Positions 47,390 through 56,189 are shown, counted from the stretch's first letter. The stretch: 56,641 nucleotides of DNA from Chloroflexota bacterium (GCA_016223105.1 JACRPR010000061.1:1-56641), one strand, 5' to 3'. Notes: generated by a model not told the origin, from the letters alone. Translations and numbers: made by a program.

Positions 47390-48226
47390 CTAAAGTGATT
47401 TGAAATATTCTTCGAGCGCGTCTTGCCACGGGCGCAGTTGGATGCCCAGGATGTCCGCGCCGATGATGTTCGCGAGTGCGCTGTACGTTGGCGGCGTGGA
47501 TGCGCGCGGATAATCCGCGAGCGTGCGCGGCGTGAGCGGAATGTGCGCGAGTCCGGCGTGTTTCAAAATCTGCGCGATAAAATCGTAACGCGACGCGATG
47601 CCCGCGTTCGTTAAATGCAAAATCCCATAGTGCCGCGTTTCGATCAAGCGGGCGAGCGCGTGCGCGAGATCGGGCGCGTAGGTTGGATTCGCGATTTCGT
47701 CCGTAACGCCGGTAAGCGCGCCACGTTGTCGCGCGAGTTCGATGATTTTTTTCGGAAAATTATTTCCGCCCGGCGCAAAGAGCCACGCGATTCGCACGAT
47801 GTAAAATCGGTCGAGCAACATTTGGATCGCGCGCTCGCCCGCGAGGTTCGACGCGCCGTACGGATTGCGCGCGCGCGGTGGATCGAATTCGCGGTACGGC
47901 AAAGTTTGCGCGCCGTCGAACACTTCGTTCGTGCTGATGTACAGCATCGTCGCGTGCGCGCGTTGGCACGCGAGCGCGACATTGTGCGTGCCGAGCGCGT
48001 TCGCGCGATACGCCGCGATGGGATCGCGCGCGCAACCGTCCACATCGGTCAACGCCGCCGCGTGAATGATTAGATCCGGTTTCAGCGCGGCGATGCGATC
48101 GATTTCGCGCGATTGCGTTACATCACATTCGGGCAAATCCAAAATAATAATCTGATGTTGTGCACCCAGCACGCGCTCGAGCGTGCGACCGAGTTGGCCG
48201 CGTCCGCCGGTAATCGCGATAAGCAT
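47390..48226 (-). CDS. rfbD: dTDP-4-dehydrorhamnose reductase-like protein
   Basis: A 278-residue short-chain reductase of the RfbD family. It starts with the Rossmann motif LIAITGGRGQLGRTLERVLG, has IIHAAALTDVDGCARDP, LYISTNEVFDGAQ and the catalytic NPYGASNLAGE (Tyr-x3 with Asn replacing Lys). The Lys of the usual YxxxK is Asn here (YGASN), which is unusual and could lower activity, although the remaining family features fit. ATG 48224-48226, divergent from the M50 protease gene, with a TATAAT box on the minus strand at 48253-48258. It supplies dTDP-rhamnose for cell-surface glycans. Confidence 0.85.
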   Translation of the reverse strand: MLIAITGGRGQLGRTLERVLGAQHQIIILDLPECDVTQSREIDRIAALKPDLIIHAAALTDVDGCARDPIAAYRANALGTHNVALACQRAHATMLYISTNEVFDGAQTLPYREFDPPRARNPYGASNLAGERAIQMLLDRFYIVRIAWLFAPGGNNFPKKIIELARQRGALTGVTDEIANPTYAPDLAHALARLIETRHYGILHLTNAGIASRYDFIAQILKHAGLAHIPLTPRTLADYPRASTPPTYSALANIIGADILGIQLRPWQDALEEYFKSL

Positions 48227-48352
48227 TATTGCGCTCCCAAAAGAATGGCGTGATTATAGCAGGTTTTGTGAAAATCGCGCAATCCAAAATCGTTCGCCAA
48301 TTCTTTGATTTGTGGTATAATGCCGACGTTCATTTGCAGGAGGAGGAATCGC

Positions 48353-49024
48353 GTGCTATCACAATTGCTATCGGGTCAGTTCGAACCAACCGAAGTGTTG
48401 GGCATGTTAATCGCGTTGATCCTGGGAATTACCGTGCACGAATTCGCGCACGCCGCGGCGGCGACCTGGTTGGGCGATTCTTTGCCGCGCCAGGACGGAC
48501 GTTTGACGCTCGCGCCGCACGCGCATCTCGACGTGATGGGCTCGCTAATGTTCCTGGTTGCCGGGTTCGGCTGGGGGCGCGCGGTGCGGTACAATCCGTA
48601 CGCGTTGCGCGCCGGTTTACGAACGGGTCCCGCGCTCGTCGCGCTCGCTGGTCCAGTCTCGAACATTTTGCTCGCGATTATTTTCGCGATCCCGGCGCGG
48701 TTGCTCGCGCTGTACGCAATGACGAATCGCGGCGTGTTCACGCCCGGCGCGGTCAATCCGCTCAGCGTCGCGTACGAACTCTTGACCTGGATCGTGTTGT
48801 ACAATTTGATCCTCGCGCTCTATAATTTAATCCCGATTTTTCCGCTCGATGGTTTTAGCGTTCTGCTCGGCGTTCTGCCGCCGCAAATGGCGGAGTGGTA
48901 CGAACGGACGCGTCAATATGGAATGTTCATTTTGCTTCTGCTCGTTTTCGCGGGCGGGAGCGTGCTGGGCGTGATCCTGTATCGCCCGGTCGGAATTTTA
49001 TGGCGTTTGTTGATCGGCGTCTGA
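48353..49024 (+). CDS. Site-2 protease family M50 membrane peptidase
   Basis: A 223-residue intramembrane zinc peptidase of the small M50B type. GTG 48353 follows AGGAGGAGGAATC; an upstream frame start is rejected. The HExxH motif is ITVHEFAHAAAA with the two His and Glu in a helix. The third ligand helix reads ALYNLIPIFPLDGFSVLLG, giving NxxPxxPLDG with Asp. Five or six helices in total and no PDZ domain. Likely cleaves membrane regulatory proteins; substrate unknown. The promoter TATAAT at 48316-48321 precedes it. Confidence 0.9.
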   Translation: MLSQLLSGQFEPTEVLGMLIALILGITVHEFAHAAAATWLGDSLPRQDGRLTLAPHAHLDVMGSLMFLVAGFGWGRAVRYNPYALRAGLRTGPALVALAGPVSNILLAIIFAIPARLLALYAMTNRGVFTPGAVNPLSVAYELLTWIVLYNLILALYNLIPIFPLDGFSVLLGVLPPQMAEWYERTRQYGMFILLLLVFAGGSVLGVILYRPVGILWRLLIGV

Positions 49025-49050
49025 AATTCTAAATTCGTAACCGTTCAGCA

Positions 49051-49121
49051 GGTCATGCTGAGCGTAGCGAAGCATCTTGCCTGATCGCGCGCAAGACCCT
49101 TCGCTTCGCTCAGAGTGTCAC
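49051..49121. repeat. GCGTAGCGAAGCATC palindromic repeat
   Basis: GGTCATGCTGAGCGTAGCGA and CTTCGCTTCGCTCAGAGTGT arms. Related to the GCGAGCGAAGC family; intergenic between the protease and lipoprotein genes. Confidence 0.65.
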
Positions 49122-49184
49122 GCGATGGGATCAGAATTACACCGCGACCTGAACGATTACTTATAATTCAAGGAGAGTAAAAAA

Positions 49185-50522
49185 ATGCGAAACGTTCTGT
49201 TGTCGGTTGTGATCCTGGTTTTGATTTTGGCGATTAGCGCGTGCGGTACTACGCCGACGCCAACGCCGAAACCAACCGTCGCACCGACTGCCGCGCCGAC
49301 TGCGGTGCCGCCGACGCCCATTCCACCGACACCCATTCCACCGACGCCGGTTCCGCCAACGCCAACCGTGACGCCGGTGCCGACTCAAGTAACTGCGAAA
49401 CAATCCATCAATCTGCGGCAAGGACCGGGGTTGAATTTTGCGAGCGCGGGACAAATGCCCAAAGACGCGAACGCGATCGTGCTTGGTAAAAATGACGACG
49501 GCAAATGGTTGCAAGTCGCGTTCCCCGATGCAAAAAATCCAACCTGGCTTTCGGTCGCGTTCGTTACCGTGAATGGCGCGCTCGATAATGTGCCGGTCGT
49601 CGCAGTTGCGCCGCCGCCGACCGCGACGCGCGGCGCGCCCGCGCCGACCAAAGCCGCCGCGGCAACGCCAACCCAGGTTATTCCAGCGGCGCGCGGTGTG
49701 ATCGGTTTTGTTTCGCGCGAAGGCGATCAGTACATTCTCAACAATTTCAATTTTAACGGACGCACGGTTGGCGCATTCAAAAATCTCGGACCCTCACCGG
49801 CGGATTTGCGAACCGGCGCGGGAAGTTTGACGACGAACGCCGCGCCGTTCGCGTGGTCGTCCGATGGTCGCGTCGCGTTCGTGTTCGGACCGGGAACGAC
49901 GAACACCTTGCGCGTGATCAAAGGCGAAGTCGAAAATAATATCGCCGGCGCGGAAAGTATTCTCACGCCGGTTTGGTCAACCGATGCGAAAAAGATTTTC
50001 TTCATCGGAGTTGACAAGGGCGCGCACGCGATTTATTCGATTGATGCGGGCGGCGGCAAAGCCAATCGCTTTTTCCCGGCGCGCTCGGGTGAAAACTTTC
50101 GCGGACTATCGGCGAACAAATGGTTGCTGTTCGTTTCGAACTTGACTGGCGCGTACGAAATCTGGCGCTTGAATATCGGCACTGACGAAGGTTCGGGTCC
50201 GATGCAACTCACGAATGACAAACGCGAAAATGGATCGCCGGCGTGGAGTCCGAACGGCGCGCAATTTGCGTACTATTCCAAACAAACCGACGGCACGTAC
50301 CAAATTATGGTCGCGAACGCGGATGGATCGAGTCCGCGCAAACTCACCAGCACGGCGAGCAACTGGACGCCGACCTGGTCACCCGATGGTAACTGGATCG
50401 CGTTCGCGTCGAATCGCGATGGCAAGATGGGCATTTACATGATGGACAAGAACGGCGGCAATGTGCAATTGCTCACCGACAAATTCGCGCCCGAAGCACT
50501 CGCGCCGGGTTCGTGGCGATAA
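49185..50522 (+). CDS. Lipoprotein with SH3 domain and WD40-like beta-propeller repeats
   Basis: A 445-residue surface lipoprotein. Signal peptide SVVILVLILAISACG has a lipobox Cys at residue 20. A Pro/Thr linker (PPTPIPPTPIPPTPVPPTPT) follows. Residues about 68-135 form a bacterial SH3 domain (AKQSINLRQGPGLNFASAGQ). A second Pro/Ala linker leads to PD40/TolB-like propeller blades with repeated SPAWSPNGAQFAYYS, TPTWSPDGNWIAFAS and an N-terminal TPVWSTDAKKIFFIG. This architecture is frequent in Chloroflexota and is thought to bind cell-wall or extracellular ligands. ATG 49185 follows AAGGAGAGTA. Confidence 0.87.
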   Translation: MRNVLLSVVILVLILAISACGTTPTPTPKPTVAPTAAPTAVPPTPIPPTPIPPTPVPPTPTVTPVPTQVTAKQSINLRQGPGLNFASAGQMPKDANAIVLGKNDDGKWLQVAFPDAKNPTWLSVAFVTVNGALDNVPVVAVAPPPTATRGAPAPTKAAAATPTQVIPAARGVIGFVSREGDQYILNNFNFNGRTVGAFKNLGPSPADLRTGAGSLTTNAAPFAWSSDGRVAFVFGPGTTNTLRVIKGEVENNIAGAESILTPVWSTDAKKIFFIGVDKGAHAIYSIDAGGGKANRFFPARSGENFRGLSANKWLLFVSNLTGAYEIWRLNIGTDEGSGPMQLTNDKRENGSPAWSPNGAQFAYYSKQTDGTYQIMVANADGSSPRKLTSTASNWTPTWSPDGNWIAFASNRDGKMGIYMMDKNGGNVQLLTDKFAPEALAPGSWR

Positions 50523-50523
50523 A

Positions 50524-50607
50524 TAGTCAACAGTCGTCGGTCAACAGTCAACAGTCATTGTGTTACAGATTTGACTGTTGACTGTTGACTGTTCACTAAC
50601 GACTGAC
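50524..50607. repeat. AGTCAACAGTC palindromic repeat
   Basis: GTCAACAGTCAACAGTCATT and GACTGTTGACTGTTGACTG arms with an AT loop, between the lipoprotein and tyrA genes. Confidence 0.75.
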
Positions 50608-50620
50608 GATTAGGAGAGGA

Positions 50621-51592
50621 ATGGCGAAATCGCGTATCGCAATTGTGGGTCTGGGTCTGCTCGGCGGTTCTATTGGACTCGCGCTCAAAAAAGCAAATCT
50701 CGATCTCGAAATTATCGGACACGATAAAGACCCGGGCGTGTCCGCGCGCGCACAGAAACGCGGCGCAGTGGACGCGACGAAATGGAATTTGATCGATGCG
50801 TGCGAAGGCGCGGGCTTGATCGTGCTCGCGCTTGCGCTTGATGGAATTAAAGATACGCTGTCCGCGCTCAAACCGTACCTCGCGCCCGGTGTGATCGTTA
50901 CCGACACCGCGGCAACAAAATTGCCGGTGCTCGAATGGGCAAAAGATTTGCCGACCGGCGTTCATTTCGTCGGCGGCGATCCAATTCTCAAACCGACGCG
51001 CGCGCTCGACACGCGCGGGATTGACTCCGCCGACGCGAATCTTTTCAGCGGCGCGACGTACTGTCTCGTCGCGGCAACGTCCGCCGGCTCACAAGCGGTG
51101 GACACGGTCGCAAATTTTGTGACGATGCTCGGCGCAAAGCCGTACTTTATTGACGCCGCCGAACACGATGGCTTGATGACCGGCGTGCATCATCTCCCGG
51201 CATTACTCGCGACCGCGCTCGCGTCCGCGACGATGACGAGCGCGGGCTGGCGCGAACTCGGCAAACTCGCCGGCGCGGATTTTCGCGCGGCGACCGAACT
51301 CGCGCCGGACGATGAACGCGCCGCGCGCGCGCAATTCATCGCGCATCGCGCGGATCTGTTGCGCTGGATTGATGCGACGAGCGAACATTTAAAACATCTG
51401 CGCGCGTTGATCGAACGCGAAGACGCCGCCGCGCTCGAAGCGTTGATCAAAACGATTGCGAACGAACGCGCCAAATGGTTGAGCGGCAATCTCGATGCGA
51501 CCGAATCCTCCGTAGATTTGAACGCCGCGCAGTTCAGCCCCTCGCGCATGTTCCTCGGCGGTTTAGCGGATGTCGGAAAGAAACGCAAATAG
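50621..51592 (+). CDS. tyrA: Prephenate dehydrogenase
   Basis: A 323-residue NAD(P)-dependent dehydrogenase for tyrosine synthesis. The N-terminal Rossmann motif is IAIVGLGLLGGSIGLALKK (GxGxxG), the acidic residue IIGHDKDPG follows strand 2, and the substrate region has VHFVGGDPILKPT, HDGLMTGVHHLPALLATAL and other helical stretches of the family. The usual GSHPMAG motif is replaced by VGGDPIL, with the His missing, and the C-terminal part includes AEHDGLMTGVHHLPALL. ATG 50621 follows TTAGGAGAGGA. Its last 23 bases overlap the GT4 gene. It stands apart from other aromatic genes. Confidence 0.87.
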   Translation: MAKSRIAIVGLGLLGGSIGLALKKANLDLEIIGHDKDPGVSARAQKRGAVDATKWNLIDACEGAGLIVLALALDGIKDTLSALKPYLAPGVIVTDTAATKLPVLEWAKDLPTGVHFVGGDPILKPTRALDTRGIDSADANLFSGATYCLVAATSAGSQAVDTVANFVTMLGAKPYFIDAAEHDGLMTGVHHLPALLATALASATMTSAGWRELGKLAGADFRAATELAPDDERAARAQFIAHRADLLRWIDATSEHLKHLRALIEREDAAALEALIKTIANERAKWLSGNLDATESSVDLNAAQFSPSRMFLGGLADVGKKRK

Positions 51593-52829
51593 CGCGCAAA
51601 ACCCGAAGGGTCCGCTGTCGCGAGACCCTTCGCGTTTCTATCGCGTGTTGATGATCGCCCCCACGTCCTTTTTCCTCGATTATGGATGCCACGTTCGCAT
51701 TCTCGAAGAAGCGCGCGTTCTGCAAAAACTGGGACACCGCGTCAAGATCGTAACCTACCCCCTGGGGCGCGATCTGCCCGATCTCGATATCGCGCGCGCG
51801 TTGCCCTTGCCGATTCGCGCGCGGCGCGAAGTTGGACCCTCGCGTTCAAAACTCCTGATTGATTTTTTGCTCGCGCTCAAAGCGTTGCACGTCGCGTTAC
51901 AATTCAAACCGCAGATCATTCACGCGCATTTGCACGAAGGCGCGTTGATCGGCGGCGTGTTGAGCCGGTTGGTGCGCGCGCCGCTCGTGTTCGATTTTCA
52001 GGGCAGTCTCACGAGCGAGATGGTGGACCATCGTTTTCTCGCGCCGCGCGGAATTTTGTTTGCGCTCGCGCGCTGGGTGGAGCAATGGATTGATCGGCTT
52101 CCGCATCACATTCTCACCAGTTCGCACAACGCGGCGAATTTGCTCCACGACGATTTCGCACTGCCCGCGCAAAAAATTACGGTGCTGTCCGATTGCGCGA
52201 ACGCGGACACCTTTTTGCCGGTCGCAGACGCAACACGCGCGGTCGCAGTGGAGGATTTACGCGCGCGGTTGCAAATTCCGCGCGAACGCAAAATTGTGAT
52301 CTACATCGGTTTGCTCGCGCCGTATCGCGGCACCGATGTGTTGCTCCAAGCCGCGAAGCAATTGCTCGCGCGCGCGGTGAACGCGCATTTCGTCGTCATC
52401 GGTTTTCCGCACGTCGCGGAATACCAGGCGCGCGCGCGCGAACTCGGCATTGAGGCGCGCGTCAGTTTCGTTGGGCGCGTGCCGTACGAAGATGTGCCGT
52501 TGTGGTTATCGCTCGGCGATGTCGCGGTCGAACCGAAGATGAGCGCGACCGAAGCCGCAGGCAAAGTGTTGAATTATATGGCGGTGGGTTTGCCAGTCGT
52601 CGCGTTCGATATTCCGGTGATGCGCGAATACCTGGGCGAGCTGGGTGTGTACGCGCCGCTCGGCGATGGGCGCGCGTTCGCAGATCAGATCGAAGCGTTG
52701 CTGAACGATCCAACGCGCGCGCGCGACCTGGGATGCGCGTTGCGCGAACGCGTGATGGAATTGTTCGCGTGGGATCGCGCGGGCCGCGCGATTGAACGGG
52801 TGTACGAAAAGGTGAGCAAGCCGAAATGA
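51570..52829 (+). CDS. Family 4 glycosyltransferase
   Basis: A 419-residue GT-B enzyme. The N-domain begins RVLMIAPTSFFLDYGCHVRI, with VFDFQGSLTSEMVDHRF and the linker SSHNAANLLHD. The C-domain has IVIYIGLLAPYRGTDVLLQA, FVGRVPYEDVPLWLSLGDVA and a donor-binding EPKMSATEAAGKVLNYMAVG with the EX7E-like pair. The first 22 residues (ERNANSAQNPKGPLSRDPSR) are encoded by an in-frame palindrome (51601-51634), so an ATG at 51651 or the overlapping ATG 51570 may be the true start. It overlaps tyrA by 23 bases. It probably works on an envelope glycan. Confidence 0.88.
   Translation: MSERNANSAQNPKGPLSRDPSRFYRVLMIAPTSFFLDYGCHVRILEEARVLQKLGHRVKIVTYPLGRDLPDLDIARALPLPIRARREVGPSRSKLLIDFLLALKALHVALQFKPQIIHAHLHEGALIGGVLSRLVRAPLVFDFQGSLTSEMVDHRFLAPRGILFALARWVEQWIDRLPHHILTSSHNAANLLHDDFALPAQKITVLSDCANADTFLPVADATRAVAVEDLRARLQIPRERKIVIYIGLLAPYRGTDVLLQAAKQLLARAVNAHFVVIGFPHVAEYQARARELGIEARVSFVGRVPYEDVPLWLSLGDVAVEPKMSATEAAGKVLNYMAVGLPVVAFDIPVMREYLGELGVYAPLGDGRAFADQIEALLNDPTRARDLGCALRERVMELFAWDRAGRAIERVYEKVSKPK
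51601..51634. repeat. GACCCGAAGGGT-type palindrome inside the GT4 5' end
   Basis: ACCCGAAGGGTCCGC and CGAGACCCTTCGCGT pair imperfectly. It is a diverged member of the 14776/53884 family and encodes part of the disordered N-terminus. Confidence 0.6.
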
Positions 52830-52842
52830 TGCGTGTGCGGCG

Positions 52843-53871
52843 TTAATTTACCACCACTACTTTGCCAAACTGTTTGCGATCTTGCAAATACTTTTGCGCG
52901 GCGGCGGTTTCCGCGAGCGGGAACGCGCGATCAATCACCGGGTTGAAAATTTTTTGCGCGACGAGTTGCCACACCGCGCGCATCTCCGCGCTCGAAAACG
53001 CGAACGAACCCAGGATCGAAATCTGTTTGAAAAAGACGCTCCAGATATCCGTGTTGCCCCACCGCCCGGTCGTACTGCCGCACGTTACGAGTCGCCCGGT
53101 CGGATGCAATGCCGCAATGCTCCTCTCCCAGGTCGTCGTGCCAACGTGCTCGAACACGACATCCACGCCGCGATTGTCGGTGATCTGCATAACCGCGTGC
53201 TGAAAATTATTTTCAACGTAATTGATCACAAAATCCGCACCCAGTTCTTTCGCCTTCGCTAATTTTTCTGCCGTGCTTGCCGTCGCGATCACGCGCGCGC
53301 CAAAATGTTTCGCGACCTGAATTCCCGCGACGCCGACGTTGCTTCCGGCGGCGTGAATCAAAACCCATTCGCCCCCCGCGATCGCGGCGCGCGAAACGAG
53401 CATATGCCACGCGGTCCCAAACGCGGTCGGCGACGCGGCGGCATCAACGAATGACATTGCATCGGGAATCGGCAACAAGATCGACGCGGGCACGCAAATA
53501 TATTCCGCGAATCCACCGGGAATGTTTACGCCGATCACTTTGCGCCGTGTGCACAAGTTGTCACTGCCGCGCGCGCAAAATTCGCACGCGCCGCATGTGA
53601 TCGCGGAGCCGACCAACACGCGATCACCGACGCGCCAATCGCGCACGTCCGATCCCAGTTCCGCGATCTCGCCCGCTGGTTCGAGTCCGCCAATGTGCGG
53701 CAGAGGCGCGTGAACACCGTGCGATCCTTCGCGCGTGAAAATATCGAGATGATTCAATCCGCACGCGCGAATTTTGATCAGCGCATCGCGCGCGCCAACC
53801 TGGGGCATCGGCACATCTGCGTATTTTAGATTTTCCAATCCACCGCGTTTATGAAAAACGATTGCTTTCAT
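52843..53871 (-). CDS. Zinc-dependent MDR-family alcohol dehydrogenase/quinone oxidoreductase
   Basis: A 342-residue medium-chain dehydrogenase. Structural-zinc Cys are seen in TCGACEFCARGSDNLC, four in all. The catalytic region is RACGLNHLDIFTREG and HIGGLEPAGEIAEL, with Cys38-like and His61-like ligands. The nucleotide-binding motif is LIHAAGSNVGVAGIQVAKHF. The Thr of the typical CGxCGTD has become Asn (CGLNHLD), common in Chloroflexi members. Substrate is unknown. ATG 53869-53871; convergent with the GT4 gene. Confidence 0.88.
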   Translation of the reverse strand: MKAIVFHKRGGLENLKYADVPMPQVGARDALIKIRACGLNHLDIFTREGSHGVHAPLPHIGGLEPAGEIAELGSDVRDWRVGDRVLVGSAITCGACEFCARGSDNLCTRRKVIGVNIPGGFAEYICVPASILLPIPDAMSFVDAAASPTAFGTAWHMLVSRAAIAGGEWVLIHAAGSNVGVAGIQVAKHFGARVIATASTAEKLAKAKELGADFVINYVENNFQHAVMQITDNRGVDVVFEHVGTTTWERSIAALHPTGRLVTCGSTTGRWGNTDIWSVFFKQISILGSFAFSSAEMRAVWQLVAQKIFNPVIDRAFPLAETAAAQKYLQDRKQFGKVVVVN

Positions 53872-53883
53872 TTTGCTCCAAAA

Positions 53884-53917
53884 AGACCCGAAGGGTTTTT
53901 ATAAACCCTTCGGGTCT
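53884..53917. repeat. GACCCGAAGGGTTT palindrome
   Basis: AGACCCGAAGGGTTT and AAACCCTTCGGGTCT with a TTATA loop. It lies between lysS and the dehydrogenase gene, upstream of the latter, and resembles 14776-14808. Confidence 0.75.
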
Positions 53918-53921
53918 GCAC

Positions 53922-55397
53922 TCACGTTCGCAACTGCGGAAAGATGATCACTTCGCGAATTGATTCCTGGTTCGTGAGCAACATCGTCATTCGATCAATC
54001 CCGATGCCGAGTCCGCCGGTCGGCGGCATGCCGTGCATCAGCGCTTGAATGAAATCCCAATCGAGTTCGTGCGCGTCCTTGTCGCCCGCCGCGCGTTGCG
54101 CGCCTTGCTCGATAAATCGCGTGTACTGATCGTACGGATCGTTGAGTTCGGTGAACGCGTTGCCGAGTTCCATCGCGCCGCCGAACGCTTCAAAGCGTTC
54201 GACGATTTTGGGATTCTCCGGTTTCTTTTTTGCGAACGGCGAAATTTCTTCGGGATAATCCATCACGAACGCCGGTTGAATCAACGTCGGCTCTGCGAAC
54301 GTGCCGAACAATTCGTCCACCATTTTGCCCCAGGTCGGATGCCGTTGCACCTTGAGATTCAATTCTTCGATGCGCGCGTTGAGCGATCCTAGGTCGGGGC
54401 ACGCGTAAATATCCACGTTGCTCGTCTCCGCGATCAGATCGCGCATCGTTACGCGTCGCCACGGCGGCGTGAGATCAATCGCGTGTTCGCCGCGCGTCAC
54501 CGCGAGCGATCCGTTCGCAGCGAGCGCGCACGCGGCGTACACTTCTTCGACGAGCGTCATCATCGTCGTGTAATCGCCGTATGCCTGGTAACATTCCATC
54601 ATCGTAAATTCGGGATTGTGCGTGTGATCAATCCCCTCGTTTCGAAAATCTTTGCTGATTTCGTACACGCGCTCGAATCCGCCGATGAGCAGACGCTTCA
54701 AGTACAACTCGTCCGCGATGCGTAAATACAAATCGCGGTCGAGCGCGTTGTGATGCGTGATGAACGGTTGCGCCGCCGCGCCGCCGTACAACGCTTGCAA
54801 TGCCGGCGTTTCAACTTCGAGAAAATCGTGCGCGTCGAGATACGCGCGCATCGCGGTTACGATCTTGGATCGCGCGACAAAAATCTTTTTCACGTCCGCG
54901 TTCGAGAGCAGATCGAGATAGCGTTGGCGATACCGCTGTTCCGTATCTTTGAGTCCGTGAAATTTTTCCGGCAAGGGCGCCAAGGTTTTCGCGAGCAATT
55001 CAAAACGCGCGACCTGGATCGTGATCTCGCCGGTTTTCGTTTGGATCACGTCGCCGGTCACGCCGATGAAATCGCCGAGATCGAATTCTTTGACGAGCAT
55101 CGTGTACTGCTCCGCGCCGACCTGGTCTTTGCGAAACATCAATTGAATTTTGCCCGCGCCGTCGTGCAAATGCGCGAAGGTCAGTTTGCCCATATCGCGC
55201 AACGCGATCAATCGTCCGGCGATCTGCGCGCCGGTGAGCGTTTCGCCGCGCGTAAATGCATCAATCACCGCGCGCGTCGTATGCGTGCGCGGCGCGCGCA
55301 GTGGGTACGGATTGATCCCGCGTTCGCGCACCCGCAACATTTTGGCGTAACGTTGTTGTTCGTACTCGTTGAGCCGCGTCAAAAATTCGTCCGTCAT
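53922..55397 (-). CDS. lysS: Lysyl-tRNA synthetase, class II
   Basis: A 491-residue enzyme. ATG 55395-55397 is chosen over a start in a repeat. An OB anticodon-binding domain (TLTGAQIAGRLIALRDMGKL, FAHLHDGAGKIQLMFRKDQV) is followed by the class II core. Motif 1 is RSKIVTAMRAYLDAHDFLEV ending in ETPAL, motif 2 is YEISKDFRNEGIDHTHNPEF, and motif 3 is GLGIGIDRMTMLL. ELAHP-like signals PFITHHNALDRDLYLRIADE are also present. It attaches Lys to tRNA-Lys. It lies 73 bases downstream of greA on the same strand, across one repeat, and probably shares its promoter. Confidence 0.95.
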   Translation of the reverse strand: MTDEFLTRLNEYEQQRYAKMLRVRERGINPYPLRAPRTHTTRAVIDAFTRGETLTGAQIAGRLIALRDMGKLTFAHLHDGAGKIQLMFRKDQVGAEQYTMLVKEFDLGDFIGVTGDVIQTKTGEITIQVARFELLAKTLAPLPEKFHGLKDTEQRYRQRYLDLLSNADVKKIFVARSKIVTAMRAYLDAHDFLEVETPALQALYGGAAAQPFITHHNALDRDLYLRIADELYLKRLLIGGFERVYEISKDFRNEGIDHTHNPEFTMMECYQAYGDYTTMMTLVEEVYAACALAANGSLAVTRGEHAIDLTPPWRRVTMRDLIAETSNVDIYACPDLGSLNARIEELNLKVQRHPTWGKMVDELFGTFAEPTLIQPAFVMDYPEEISPFAKKKPENPKIVERFEAFGGAMELGNAFTELNDPYDQYTRFIEQGAQRAAGDKDAHELDWDFIQALMHGMPPTGGLGIGIDRMTMLLTNQESIREVIIFPQLRT

Positions 55398-55417
55398 TCC
55401 GGTCTCCAGTGTAAACA

Positions 55418-55466
55418 TAGGGGCGAAGTAAAGGCGCAATCTGTTGCGTCTCGACTTCGCCCCTAC
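55418..55466. repeat. GTAGGGGCGAAG-type palindrome between greA and lysS
   Basis: ATAGGGGCGAAGTAAAGGCG and CTCGACTTCGCCCCTAC arms. It could reduce readthrough from greA into lysS. Confidence 0.75.
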
Positions 55467-55470
55467 GGCG

Positions 55471-55941
55471 TTATTGAATCGCTGTGATTTTCAGATACCG
55501 CACGCCGTCGGGGATGGGCACTTTGACTTCATCGCCGACGCGTTTGCCGAGCAGGGCGCGCCCGACCGGCGATTCGTTTGAAATGCGCCCGTGCGTCGGA
55601 TCGGCTTCGGCGGAGCCGACGATCTGAAATGCTTCGTCGTCGTCTTCACTGCGATCCACCACCGTGACGTACGAGCCAATGCCGACAAAATCGCTCGCGC
55701 GCGTCGCGTCGATCATCACGGCATTCTTGAGCATTTGCTCAATCGTCATAATCCGCCCTTCAACGAATGCCTGTTCATTCTTGGCTTCGTCGTAGGCGGA
55801 GTTCTCCATAATGTCGCCTTCTTCTTTCGCGGAATGAATGCGTTCCGCGACTTGGGCGCGGCGCACGGTTCGCAAATTTTCGAGTTCGGCTTCGAGTTTC
55901 GCGCGACCTTCCGGCGTGAGAAAAATTGGTTTGTCTGCCAT
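55471..55941 (-). CDS. greA: Transcription elongation factor GreA
   Basis: A 156-residue GreA. ATG 55939-55941 follows AGAGGTGAAC. The N-terminal coiled coil carries IHSAKEEGDIMENSAYDEAK with the acidic tip residues used to rescue backtracked RNA polymerase (GDIMENSAYDEAK). The C-terminal domain has VGIGSYVTVVDRSEDDDEAF, HGRISNESPVGRALLGK and VPIPDGVRYLKI. It is first in a greA-lysS operon with a promoter at 56019-56046. Confidence 0.95.
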   Translation of the reverse strand: MADKPIFLTPEGRAKLEAELENLRTVRRAQVAERIHSAKEEGDIMENSAYDEAKNEQAFVEGRIMTIEQMLKNAVMIDATRASDFVGIGSYVTVVDRSEDDDEAFQIVGSAEADPTHGRISNESPVGRALLGKRVGDEVKVPIPDGVRYLKITAIQ

Positions 55942-56018
55942 TGCGCGTTCACCTCTCGGATAAAAAATCAGTCGGACATCGCCAACACCTTGTTCGGAGA
56001 CGACGTCCAACTGCGGCT

Positions 56019-56046
56019 ATTATATCCAATTTCGGAATTTACGCAA
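56019..56046 (-). promoter_or_regulatory. Promoter of the greA-lysS operon
   Basis: Minus-strand TTGCGT (56041-56046) and TATAAT (56019-56024), spacer 16 bases. Confidence 0.65.
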
Positions 56047-56052
56047 CCGCGC

Positions 56053-56058
56053 TATAAT
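56053..56058 (+). promoter_or_regulatory. Possible -10 box of the mazG-like gene
   Basis: TATAAT overlaps the divergent greA promoter region. It is about 130 bases before the start codon; the intervening DNA is mostly repeat. Confidence 0.4.
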
Positions 56059-56086
56059 GGGTAATTGGTAAATGGTAAATGGATTC

Positions 56087-56170
56087 TATCGAACAGAAAT
56101 AATTTGGACGCGGACAAACGCGGACAAACGCGAATAAAAAAAGATTAGCGAAGATTCGCGTAATTCGCGG
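56087..56170. repeat. GCGGACAAACGCG repeat upstream of the mazG-like gene
   Basis: Tandem GGACGCGGACAAACGCG units are followed by ATTCGCGTAATTCGCGG, related to sequences at 44950, 45700 and 18829. Confidence 0.6.
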
Positions 56171-56189
56171 ATGACTTGGAGGAGCATCA

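Noticed and set aside
621..56170. CRISPR array made of the many palindromic repeats.
   Set aside because: Repeats are scattered singly between genes, differ in sequence and are not regularly spaced; no cas genes seen.
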